DNA of 64,000 nucleotides, from NCBI RefSeq assembly GCF_022811525.1, contig NZ_CP063982.1, positions 992,001 to 1,056,000 on the forward strand. Reading direction: 5' to 3'. The notes under the pieces were generated by a model, which saw only the letters and a list, made by a program, of their open reading frames with translations, did no database searches and had not been told where the DNA came from. A program made the position numbers and the translations under genes. Origin of the DNA: Orrella daihaiensis (GTDB taxonomy: Bacteria > Pseudomonadota > Gammaproteobacteria > Burkholderiales > Burkholderiaceae_B). Below are positions 15,509 through 23,314 of this stretch, piece after piece (within the stretch, counting starts at the first letter, position 1; each line of letters opens with the position of its first letter).

Positions 15509-18500
15509 GTGGCGGGGATTCCTTTGGTTGTTGTCAAACTTTTTGTTCGATTTTTGTTGGTCGCTGCGATCGTGGCCTATTTTGTTGCCGCTGCTGGCCT
15601 ACTGGCAACCCGATACTGGTTGTTGCCTCGTATTGATCAATGGCGCCCCCAGATCGAGCAGGCATTGAGCGAGGCGGTGGGTACCCCGGTGCGGTTTGAC
15701 TCCATCACGGCGGACTGGCGCGGCCTTAACGCTAATCTGAAAATTACCAATCTGACCATTCTCGATGAGGGTGGTGTGGCTCAGTTGGCGGTGCCGACAA
15801 CAGACGCCATCCTGTCCTGGCGTAGCCTGTTGACGTTTGAACCGGTGTTTCGTTATGTCGGGGTTGATGACGTGGTTTTGGTGGCTAGACGAACGCCTGA
15901 AGGCAGCACATATATTGCTGGATTCGGTATTGACTCGGATCATCAGTCTACGGTGAGCTTTTGGCAGTCTGAGACTGTGCGTTGGCTCCTAAAGCAGGGC
16001 CGATTAAATATCGAAGGATCGCGCTTGGTCTGGGTAGACCAACAGCGAAACGCGCCGCCTCTGGTTCTCGAAGATATCAGCGTTACGCTGGATAACGGTC
16101 TGCTGGGACACAAGCTCGCGTTAAAGCTAAGTTTGCCAAGCGAGTTGGGGGGCAGCCTGGATGTGGTGGCTGATGTTGACTCAATTCATGGGTCACTGTC
16201 ACGCCTTTTGATGGATGAGCCAGATGGCTACATCTACGCCAGTCTGAGTGAGCTTTATCCACAGGCCTTACGCCCCTGGATTTATTTGCCCGAGCTCGAG
16301 GCGAGTATGGCAGCCAGACTTTGGTTGGATGTGCTTGATGGCAAATTTACCAACTTCACTGCCAGCCTGGCTGGTCGTGACACGACTTTCAAATCAGATC
16401 AGACGCAGCACGACCAGGTCAGACTAGGCCAGTTTCGCTGGCAGGCGAGCGGGCCACTGGCATTTTTGGCAGCTGATGTTCAGCTACCAGGTTTTATTGA
16501 CACTCCCAAATCGCTTCAACGTCTGACCACCAGCCTCTCCCTGGAAAACGCCTGGTTTGATGCTCCAACATCTGGCATGCAGCCGTTGGTGGCTGATCAG
16601 TTAAGTGCGCAAGCCTCATTGAGTCGACCCGCGCCAGACGGATGGCGTGTGGATGTGCAAGACTTGGCTTTCGCCAATCCAGATGGTCTGATCACCGCGC
16701 GTGGCTCATGGGAGCTTGGCAGTCAAGGCAAGGGTGGTCGGCTCGATATCGAGGGCACTTTGGCGCGCTTTAAGCTGCCGAATCTGCATCACTACTTGCC
16801 AGACACCATTGGCCAAGAGGCTCACGAGTGGCTAGCCAATGCTTTTAAGGCTGGCACGGTGCCACAAGCGTCGTTTGCGATTGAAGGTTTGGTCGATGAT
16901 TTCCCGTTTAGTGCCAGTCGAGGCCCCGGCACCTTCCGTATCGATGGCACCATTCAGGATTGGTCAGTGCAGTACGCCGAGCCCATCGAGGCAGATGGCT
17001 TGCCATGGCCGCCATTGACCGACATGAACGGGAAACTGAGCATGGTCAACGATCGTATCGCGGTAGACATTGCCACCGGAACCCTGAGCCTGCCCGAGAG
17101 TAAGCGCATCAATCTCAGTGCATTGTCTGCTGAAATCACTGACCTTGAAGGCGATGCGCAGTTGGTTGTCAAGGGACAAACCAACGCCGCGGCTAAGGAC
17201 TATCTGGCGCTATTCAAAAGCACCGCGTTGCGAGATGTCGCGCCAGCGTTCGTGCGAGATTTCAAGGGGACGGGCAACTGGTCCATGCCGTTAACGCTGA
17301 GGGTGCCACTAAATGAAGTCGACAACACCACCTTCAGTGGCGAGCTCGCATTTAACGGTGGCACAGCGGCATACGCCAGCAGTCCGGAACTGGTTGATTT
17401 GGCCGGCGTTGCCCTGTTGTCCGAAACCGGGTTTGAGTCTCAGGGTCTATCAGCGACGTTGCTTGGAGGCAGGGTAGAGATTGCAGGTGGCATCAATGAC
17501 AAGCTAGACACCATCAGTGGCAAGGGGGAGTTGGCCTGGGCTGACCTGGCTAAGTTGACCGGAAGTCAGATCGTTGCCGACTGGTTCAAGGGCAAGATGA
17601 CCTACGACTTAAGTGCAACGGTCAAGGACGACCAGTTCGATTTGACGCTAGGCTCTGATTTGAGTGGTACACAAATCGTCCTGCCAGCTCCATTGGGTTT
17701 GTCGGCAGGTCAAACGGCTCAAACCCGGTTGCAATGGCGCGGGGATGTTTCAGGTGCATCGCCCGAGCAATGGAACCTATCTGTGGCAAACCGTCTAGCC
17801 ATGGTGGGGACTTCAGTCTCTAGCAATCAGAGCGGAAACTCGCCGTTTTTCAGGAGTATCAATCTGGCCATTGGCACAGCCAAGCCTGAGGTCGGTAACG
17901 GCCTAACCGTGGCCGGGCAATTGGATGATATTAATTTGACGCAATGGCGTCCGGTGATTGATACCGTCACTAGTGAGCTGCAGAAACCTGAGAGTGATGG
18001 GCCGAGTTTGTTTCCCAATTTTGTATCGGCGCGCTTGCAAGCCAAGCAATTTGTGATGGACAGCAACCGTCTGGAGAACCTGACGGCTGATTTAAGTGTC
18101 GCCAATGGCCGCCAGTACACGGTCAAAGTCACCTCCTCGCAAACCAATGGTTCGGTCCAATGGGCGCTAGATCGCGGCAAGCTGCTAGATGGCTATCATG
18201 TTCGTCTTGACCGACTCGACATAGGCAACCATGACAGCGGTCAGCAAGCCAGCACCGCATCTAGGGGGCAAGAGGCATCGGCGCTGCCCAAGCCAGGGGC
18301 TTTGTCAAATCTGCCAGCGCTCGATATTGAAATTAAAGACCTGACCCTTTATGGTGCCCGCCTTGGTGAATTCAAGCTTGCTGGTCGCGACACGCCCAAT
18401 CGGCAAGAGTGGCAAATCACCCGGCTAGAAATCATCAATCCACATGCCGAGCTCAACGCATCGGGAAGCTGTCGTTTCAATGCGAACCCAGGCACGCTGC

Positions 18501-19165
18501 TTGATGTGGAGCTAAACATTACCGACTTGGGTGAGTTGACCAAGTTTCTTGGCAAAGGTGAGCAAGTCCGCAGGGGCAGAGGCACATTAAAGGCCAACAT
18601 CGAGTGGGCCGAGTTTCCCTGGCGGTTCGATTACGCCGGGTTGTCAGGCAAAGCCGATTTGAGTCTGGAAGAAGGCGTGTTTGACCATATCAATTCCAGT
18701 AGCGCCCGGGTGCTTGAGTTGCTTTCCATGCAGTCGCTTAATCGCATTCTCAATGCCAATATCAATCCGGATGAAACATTCCAGCAGGGTTTCCCTTGGA
18801 GCTCAATCAACGGCAATTTTGAAATCCGCAAAGGCGTGGTCGATACACAAAACCTGACGGTCAATAGCCCGGTAGCCACCATTACGCTGACGGGCAATTC
18901 AAGCCTTGTTAACGAGACCTGGGATCTGGGCGCCGTGGTTCGACCTAATCTGGATATGAGTGGCACGGCGCTTGCTACCGGGTTTTTAGTGAATCCGATT
19001 GTCGGTTTGAGTGCACTGGTTGGCCAGTACTTGCTGCGCAATCCGGTTGAAGCTGCCTTGTCGCAACGCTTCCACGTCGGTGGCACCTGGGAAGACCCGA
19101 AGATTACCCAGGGCAGCGCGGCCGGCACTCAGGCAGAACCGCGAACACCGGAGTTGCAGAACTAA
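15509..19165 (+). CDS. yhdP: YhdP family AsmA-like envelope protein
   Basis: A 1218-residue protein with one N-terminal transmembrane helix (about 8-30) and a very long periplasmic beta-rich region ending in the AsmA-type C-terminal segment (NPIVGLSALVGQYLLRNPVE). YhdP-family proteins span the periplasm and take part in phospholipid transport to the outer membrane. There is no ATG near the start. The GTG at 15509 directly follows an in-frame stop and is the longest choice; a TTG at 15524 with GGCGGGG seven bases upstream is an alternative. The gene converges on rho. Confidence 0.93.
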   Translation: MAGIPLVVVKLFVRFLLVAAIVAYFVAAAGLLATRYWLLPRIDQWRPQIEQALSEAVGTPVRFDSITADWRGLNANLKITNLTILDEGGVAQLAVPTTDAILSWRSLLTFEPVFRYVGVDDVVLVARRTPEGSTYIAGFGIDSDHQSTVSFWQSETVRWLLKQGRLNIEGSRLVWVDQQRNAPPLVLEDISVTLDNGLLGHKLALKLSLPSELGGSLDVVADVDSIHGSLSRLLMDEPDGYIYASLSELYPQALRPWIYLPELEASMAARLWLDVLDGKFTNFTASLAGRDTTFKSDQTQHDQVRLGQFRWQASGPLAFLAADVQLPGFIDTPKSLQRLTTSLSLENAWFDAPTSGMQPLVADQLSAQASLSRPAPDGWRVDVQDLAFANPDGLITARGSWELGSQGKGGRLDIEGTLARFKLPNLHHYLPDTIGQEAHEWLANAFKAGTVPQASFAIEGLVDDFPFSASRGPGTFRIDGTIQDWSVQYAEPIEADGLPWPPLTDMNGKLSMVNDRIAVDIATGTLSLPESKRINLSALSAEITDLEGDAQLVVKGQTNAAAKDYLALFKSTALRDVAPAFVRDFKGTGNWSMPLTLRVPLNEVDNTTFSGELAFNGGTAAYASSPELVDLAGVALLSETGFESQGLSATLLGGRVEIAGGINDKLDTISGKGELAWADLAKLTGSQIVADWFKGKMTYDLSATVKDDQFDLTLGSDLSGTQIVLPAPLGLSAGQTAQTRLQWRGDVSGASPEQWNLSVANRLAMVGTSVSSNQSGNSPFFRSINLAIGTAKPEVGNGLTVAGQLDDINLTQWRPVIDTVTSELQKPESDGPSLFPNFVSARLQAKQFVMDSNRLENLTADLSVANGRQYTVKVTSSQTNGSVQWALDRGKLLDGYHVRLDRLDIGNHDSGQQASTASRGQEASALPKPGALSNLPALDIEIKDLTLYGARLGEFKLAGRDTPNRQEWQITRLEIINPHAELNASGSCRFNANPGTLLDVELNITDLGELTKFLGKGEQVRRGRGTLKANIEWAEFPWRFDYAGLSGKADLSLEEGVFDHINSSSARVLELLSMQSLNRILNANINPDETFQQGFPWSSINGNFEIRKGVVDTQNLTVNSPVATITLTGNSSLVNETWDLGAVVRPNLDMSGTALATGFLVNPIVGLSALVGQYLLRNPVEAALSQRFHVGGTWEDPKITQGSAAGTQAEPRTPELQN

Positions 19166-19187
19166 GCCAACACCGGCTTTATTTTTT
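19164..19187 (+). terminator. Short terminator between convergent yhdP and rho
   Basis: AAGCC-AACACC-GGCTT followed by TATTTTTT. The stem has only five pairs but the T tract is good. It overlaps the yhdP stop and the last codon of rho. Confidence 0.55.
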
Positions 19188-20435
19188 CATCATGTCGAAG
19201 AACTCATTGTTGTTCTTCGTTGAGCGCATCTTGTCGAGGATGAACTCCATGGCCTCGACATCATCCATGTCGTGAATGAACTTACGCAGCACCCAGATTT
19301 TGGGTAATAAATCGCCCTTGATGAGCAGTTCCTCGCGGCGAGTGCCTGACTTGTTCAGGTTAATCGCTGGATAAACCCGCTTTTCTGCCAGACGGCGTTC
19401 GAGGTGAACTTCGGAGTTGCCCGTGCCCTTGAATTCTTCGTAGATCACTTCGTCCATCCGGCTGCCGGTCTCAATCAACGCGGTGCCAATGATCGTCAAG
19501 GAACCACCTTCTTCCAAGTTTCGTGCCGCACCGAAGAAACGCTTTGGACGCTGCAGGGCGTTGGCATCCACACCGCCAGTCAACACCTTGCCCGAAGAGG
19601 GTACGACGGTGTTGTAAGCGCGCGCCAAGCGAGTAATGGAGTCGAGCAGGATCACCACATCTTTTTTGAGTTCGACTAGGCGCTTGGCTTTTTCAATGAC
19701 CATTTCAGCCACTTGTACGTGGCGTGTCGCAGGCTCGTCAAAGGTTGATGCCACCACTTCGCCACGAACCGTGCGCTGCATTTCAGTCACTTCTTCGGGG
19801 CGCTCGTCAACGAGCATCACGATCATGACCGCCTCAGGATAGTTGGTCGTGATGGCGTGTGCGATGTGTTGCATCATGACCGTTTTGCCTGATTTTGGGC
19901 TAGCCACGATCAACCCACGCTGGCCTTTACCGATTGGTGCAAAGATGTCGAGAATCCGGCCGGTAAGGTTTTCTTCACTCTTGATATCGCGCTCTAGCTT
20001 TAACGGCTCATCCGGATGCAGCGGCGTCAAGTTCTCAAACATGATCCGATGCTTGATGGACTCAGGCGGCAGGCCATTGACCTTCTCGACCTTGACCAGG
20101 GCAAAGTAACGCTCACCGTCTTTCGGGGTGCGAACCTCGCCTTCGATCGAGTCACCCGTGTGCAGGTTAAATCGCCGAATCTGTGAGGGTGAGATGTAAA
20201 TATCATCGGTGCTAGCGAGATAAGACGTCTCTGGCGAGCGCAGAAAGCCAAAGCCGTCTGGCAGCACTTCAAGCACACCGTCACCAAATATCTGCTCACC
20301 CTGTTTGGCGCGCCGCTTCATGATGGCAAACATGAGTTCCTGCTTGCGCAGGCGGCTGGCGTTTTCTATTTCGAGGCTTGCAGCCATTTCTAGCAGCTGC
20401 GAGACGTGCAGCGCCTTTAGTTCGTTCAGGTGCAT
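19179..20435 (-). CDS. rho: Transcription termination factor Rho
   Basis: A 418-residue hexameric RNA helicase that ends transcription at Rho-dependent sites. The N-terminal Rho domain (MHLNELKALHVSQLLEMA onwards), the RNA-binding cold-shock-like fold with GFGFLRS, Walker A ASPKSGKT, Walker B VVILLDSITRLARAYN and the family C-terminus are all present. The start at 20435 matches the almost invariant Rho N-terminus; the open frame extends 29 codons upstream but this extension has no family support. It lies downstream of trxA on the same strand, with a strong hairpin in the 93-base spacer. Confidence 0.98.
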   Translation of the reverse strand: MHLNELKALHVSQLLEMAASLEIENASRLRKQELMFAIMKRRAKQGEQIFGDGVLEVLPDGFGFLRSPETSYLASTDDIYISPSQIRRFNLHTGDSIEGEVRTPKDGERYFALVKVEKVNGLPPESIKHRIMFENLTPLHPDEPLKLERDIKSEENLTGRILDIFAPIGKGQRGLIVASPKSGKTVMMQHIAHAITTNYPEAVMIVMLVDERPEEVTEMQRTVRGEVVASTFDEPATRHVQVAEMVIEKAKRLVELKKDVVILLDSITRLARAYNTVVPSSGKVLTGGVDANALQRPKRFFGAARNLEEGGSLTIIGTALIETGSRMDEVIYEEFKGTGNSEVHLERRLAEKRVYPAINLNKSGTRREELLIKGDLLPKIWVLRKFIHDMDDVEAMEFILDKMRSTKNNNEFFDMMKK

Positions 20436-20491
20436 GGAAGTGTGTCTATCGGATTGAAAGTGAAAGAAAAGGGGTGTTTTGAAACTCGGTG

Positions 20492-20513
20492 GCAGACCCA
20501 GGATTGGGTCTGC
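20492..20513 (-). other. Perfect hairpin in the trxA-rho spacer
   Basis: GCAGACCCA (20492-20500) and TGGGTCTGC (20505-20513) form a perfect nine-base stem with a four-base loop. On the transcribed minus strand it is followed by CACCGAGTTTC, not a T run, so it is not an obvious intrinsic terminator. It could act in rho leader autoregulation or stabilise the trxA mRNA 3' end. Confidence 0.6.
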
Positions 20514-20528
20514 GCGGTGCAATAACGA

Positions 20529-20855
20529 TTAAATTGACTGATTCAAGAACTCAGTAAGTTGACTCTTGGAGACAGCGCCGACTTTGGTCGCTTTGACTTC
20601 ACCATTTTGAAACAGCATCAGGGTGGGAATCCCACGGATACCAAACTTGGCTGCAGTCTGCTGGTTCTCGTCGACATTTAGCTTTGCAATTGTGACTTTG
20701 TCCGCGAACTCGGCAGCGACTTCCTCAAGGATGGGGGCGATCATCTTGCAAGGACCGCACCAAGCTGCCCAGTAATCCACCAACACTGGCTTGTCCGATT
20801 GTAGAACGTCGGCCGCGAAGCTGTCATCGCTGACGTTTTTGATGTGTTCACTCAT
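20529..20855 (-). CDS. trxA: Thioredoxin
   Basis: A 108-residue thioredoxin with the WCGPC active site at about residues 32-36 and the conserved cis-proline segment RGIPTLMLF. It is the general cytoplasmic disulfide reductase. The ATG at 20855 (MSEHIKNVSDD) gives the family's standard length; the open frame extends 40 codons upstream without family similarity. Its position just before rho is the same as in many proteobacteria. Confidence 0.97.
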   Translation of the reverse strand: MSEHIKNVSDDSFAADVLQSDKPVLVDYWAAWCGPCKMIAPILEEVAAEFADKVTIAKLNVDENQQTAAKFGIRGIPTLMLFQNGEVKATKVGAVSKSQLTEFLNQSI

Positions 20856-21285
20856 GGTTTTAATCTCAAATGAAATATTGGTCTTCAGGCTCAATCCACC
20901 TGGCAGCTCACCGATTAATGAGGCTATCGAGCCAACATTATGCGAGTAAACAATCACCAGCAGATTGTTATCCACCGTTAGCGTATCGCTTGGGTAACCC
21001 GCAGGTCAATGGCAATGCTGCCACCCCGGTAACGCTTACGAGTCTATCTTTAGCACGGTCGCCTGGAGATTCGAAGCTTGATTGCAATTTTGTTTGTTCC
21101 AGCGACCGGAACGTCCAACAATGCTTGCAAGAAACTCTTGCACTGAGCCGAGCATAACATTCTTTTTCGGCTACATGAAAACGATGGGGAAATTGAGTAC
21201 GTTTTGAGCGATCTAGTGTTGCCCGCACGAAACAAACACTTTTTCCCTAAAATGCGGGTGCTTTTCCACAGATATTGGGGATAAC
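20856..21285. promoter_or_regulatory. 430-base divergent spacer between trxA and parE
   Basis: No convincing gene is seen here. A TAAAAT at 21248-21253 could be the -10 of parE (leader of about 26 bases) but lacks a good -35. GTTCC-AGCGACC-GGAAC (21096-21112) is a short inverted repeat of unknown meaning. The trxA promoter should also lie here; a CATAAT on the minus strand around 20937-20942 is a possible -10, again without a clear -35. Confidence 0.35.
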
Positions 21286-23250
21286 TTGGCTTCAACTAGC
21301 TACGACGAATCATCGATTCGGGTTCTAAAAGGTCTTGAGCCTGTGCGCCAGCGCCCGGGCATGTATACGCGCACCGAGAACCCGCTACACATCATTCAGG
21401 AAGTGATAGACAACGCGGCTGACGAAGCGCTAGCGGGTCACTGCTCCATCATTGAGGTGACTTTGCACAACGATGGCAGCGTCACGGTGCAGGACGACGG
21501 ACGCGGTATTCCGGTTGGTATGCACCCGCAGGAGAAGGCCCCTGTTGCCGAGCTCGTCTTTACCCGGCTACATGCCGGGGGCAAGTTCGACAAGCACGCT
21601 GCCGCCGGCGCCTACGCGTTTTCTGGGGGGTTGCATGGTGTGGGTGTGTCGGTCACCAATGCACTGGCCAAGCGGTTGGACCTGACGGTTTGGCGTGATG
21701 GCGCCGAGCATCAGATGACCTTTGAGCATGGCGCAGTCACCAAACCTCTGAAAGCGATCGGGGAAGTCCCCAAAAAACGCACGGGCACCCGGGTGACGGT
21801 CTGGCCTGACAGTAAATACTTTGATTCGGCCACCTTGCCAATCAATGAGTTGACCCATTTGTTGCGCAGCAAGGCAGTATTGCTCGCAGGCGTGACGGTC
21901 AAACTGACGATAGACAAAACAGCAGATACCCAAACCTGGCAGTACAAAGACGGCTTGCAGGGCTACCTTGCCGATGCGCTTGACGGTGTTGAGTTGCTCG
22001 TACCGTTGTTTGCCGGCGAACAATTTGCCCAAGAGGGCGATGAGATTTTTGCGACGGGCGAAGGTGCACAGTGGGTTGTGGCATGGGCTGAGGATGGCGC
22101 CATTGTTCGCGAGTCGTATGTGAACTTGATACCCACGCCGGCTGGCGGCACGCATGAGGCGGGTCTACGTGAAGGTTTGTTTGGGGCGGTCAAAGGATTT
22201 GCCGAATTGCACAGTCTGCTGCCCAAGGGCACCAAGCTTTTGCCTGAAGATGTGTTTTCCCGGGTCAGCTTTGTGTTGTCTGCCAAAGTACTTGATCCCC
22301 AGTTCCAGGGGCAAATCAAGGAGCGGCTCAACAGTCGTGACGCGGTTCGCTTGGTGGGTGGGTTTGTTAAAACAGCGCTCGAACTCTGGCTGAATTCGCA
22401 CGTCGAATACGGTCGAAAGTTGGCCGAGCTTGCGATTCGTCAGGCTCAGGCGCGAACGCGTGCAGCGCAAAAAGTAGAAAAAAAGCGCAGCTCGGGTGTG
22501 GCTGTGCTGCCGGGCAAGTTGACCGATTGCGAATCGAGCGACGTCACTCGCACCGAGGTGTTTCTGGTTGAGGGCGACTCGGCGGGAGGCTCCGCCAAAA
22601 TGGGACGAGACAAATCGTTCCAGGCCATCTTGCCGCTGCGTGGCAAGGTGCTAAACGCCTGGGAAGTCGACAAGGACCGGCTGTTTGCCAACAACGAGAT
22701 TCACGACATTGCCGTGGCGATCGGGGTTGATCCGCACGGGCCCCATGACCAGGCCGACTTGTCACAGTTACGCTACGGCCGTATCTGCATTCTGTCTGAT
22801 GCCGATGTCGATGGCTCGCACATACAGGTGTTGCTGTTGACGCTTTTTTTCAGGCACTTCCCCAAGCTCGTGGAGGCTGGGCACTTATATGTCGCCAGAC
22901 CACCGCTCTTTAGAGTGGATGTACCAGCACAAGGCAAGCGTCCATTGCGCAAGTTTTATTGTCTGGATGAAGGCGAGTTAGAGGCCTTGTTAGACAAGTT
23001 GCGTAAAGAAGGGGTGCGCGAAGGTGTCTGGTCAATTGGGCGGTTCAAGGGGCTCGGTGAGATGAGTCCCGAACAGCTTTGGGAGACCACGCTTAACCCT
23101 GACACCAGGCGGCTTTTGAAAGTCCAGTACGGTGAGCTTGATCTTAGCCAGACCCGCGAGATGTTCAGCATGTTGATGGGCAAGGGCGAGTCGAGCCAGC
23201 GTCGCCAGTGGATTGAAGACAAGGGCAACCTCGCGCAGGTAGACATTTAA
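21286..23250 (+). CDS. parE: DNA topoisomerase IV subunit B (ParE)
   Basis: A 654-residue type IIA topoisomerase ATPase subunit. The GHKL ATP-binding motifs (VIDNAADEALAG; DDGRGIPVG; GGLHGVGVSVTNAL), the transducer domain and the TOPRIM domain (EGDSAGGSA; DADVDGSHI) are in order. With ParC it decatenates daughter chromosomes. It is called ParE rather than GyrB because of its short length and its pairing with parC. The start is TTG, with GGGGATAAC directly upstream; there is no in-frame ATG before the conserved region. It reads divergently from trxA. Confidence 0.95.
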   Translation: MASTSYDESSIRVLKGLEPVRQRPGMYTRTENPLHIIQEVIDNAADEALAGHCSIIEVTLHNDGSVTVQDDGRGIPVGMHPQEKAPVAELVFTRLHAGGKFDKHAAAGAYAFSGGLHGVGVSVTNALAKRLDLTVWRDGAEHQMTFEHGAVTKPLKAIGEVPKKRTGTRVTVWPDSKYFDSATLPINELTHLLRSKAVLLAGVTVKLTIDKTADTQTWQYKDGLQGYLADALDGVELLVPLFAGEQFAQEGDEIFATGEGAQWVVAWAEDGAIVRESYVNLIPTPAGGTHEAGLREGLFGAVKGFAELHSLLPKGTKLLPEDVFSRVSFVLSAKVLDPQFQGQIKERLNSRDAVRLVGGFVKTALELWLNSHVEYGRKLAELAIRQAQARTRAAQKVEKKRSSGVAVLPGKLTDCESSDVTRTEVFLVEGDSAGGSAKMGRDKSFQAILPLRGKVLNAWEVDKDRLFANNEIHDIAVAIGVDPHGPHDQADLSQLRYGRICILSDADVDGSHIQVLLLTLFFRHFPKLVEAGHLYVARPPLFRVDVPAQGKRPLRKFYCLDEGELEALLDKLRKEGVREGVWSIGRFKGLGEMSPEQLWETTLNPDTRRLLKVQYGELDLSQTREMFSMLMGKGESSQRRQWIEDKGNLAQVDI

Positions 23251-23283
23251 GCCGCAACAGCTCGCCACAAAATGGCAATTCGA

Positions 23284-23306
23284 AAAGGCAATATACAAAG
23301 GCAATA
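23284..23306. repeat. Direct repeat in the parC leader
   Basis: AAAGGCAATA occurs at 23284-23293 and 23297-23306 with a 13-base period, directly upstream of the parC ATG. A third GGCAAT lies a little before. These are probably slippage-type repeats; any effect on translation initiation is speculative. Confidence 0.4.
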
Positions 23307-23314
23307 CAAGATTT

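Noticed and set aside
20436..20522. 29-codon upstream extension of rho
   Set aside because: Rho proteins start at the MHLNELK sequence; the extension runs through the trxA-rho hairpin and has no family support.
20856..20975. 40-codon upstream extension of trxA
   Set aside because: Gives a thioredoxin far longer than normal with a non-conserved N-terminus.
21568..22155. 195-codon open frame antisense to parE
   Set aside because: Shadow frame of a conserved topoisomerase gene; the product resembles nothing known.
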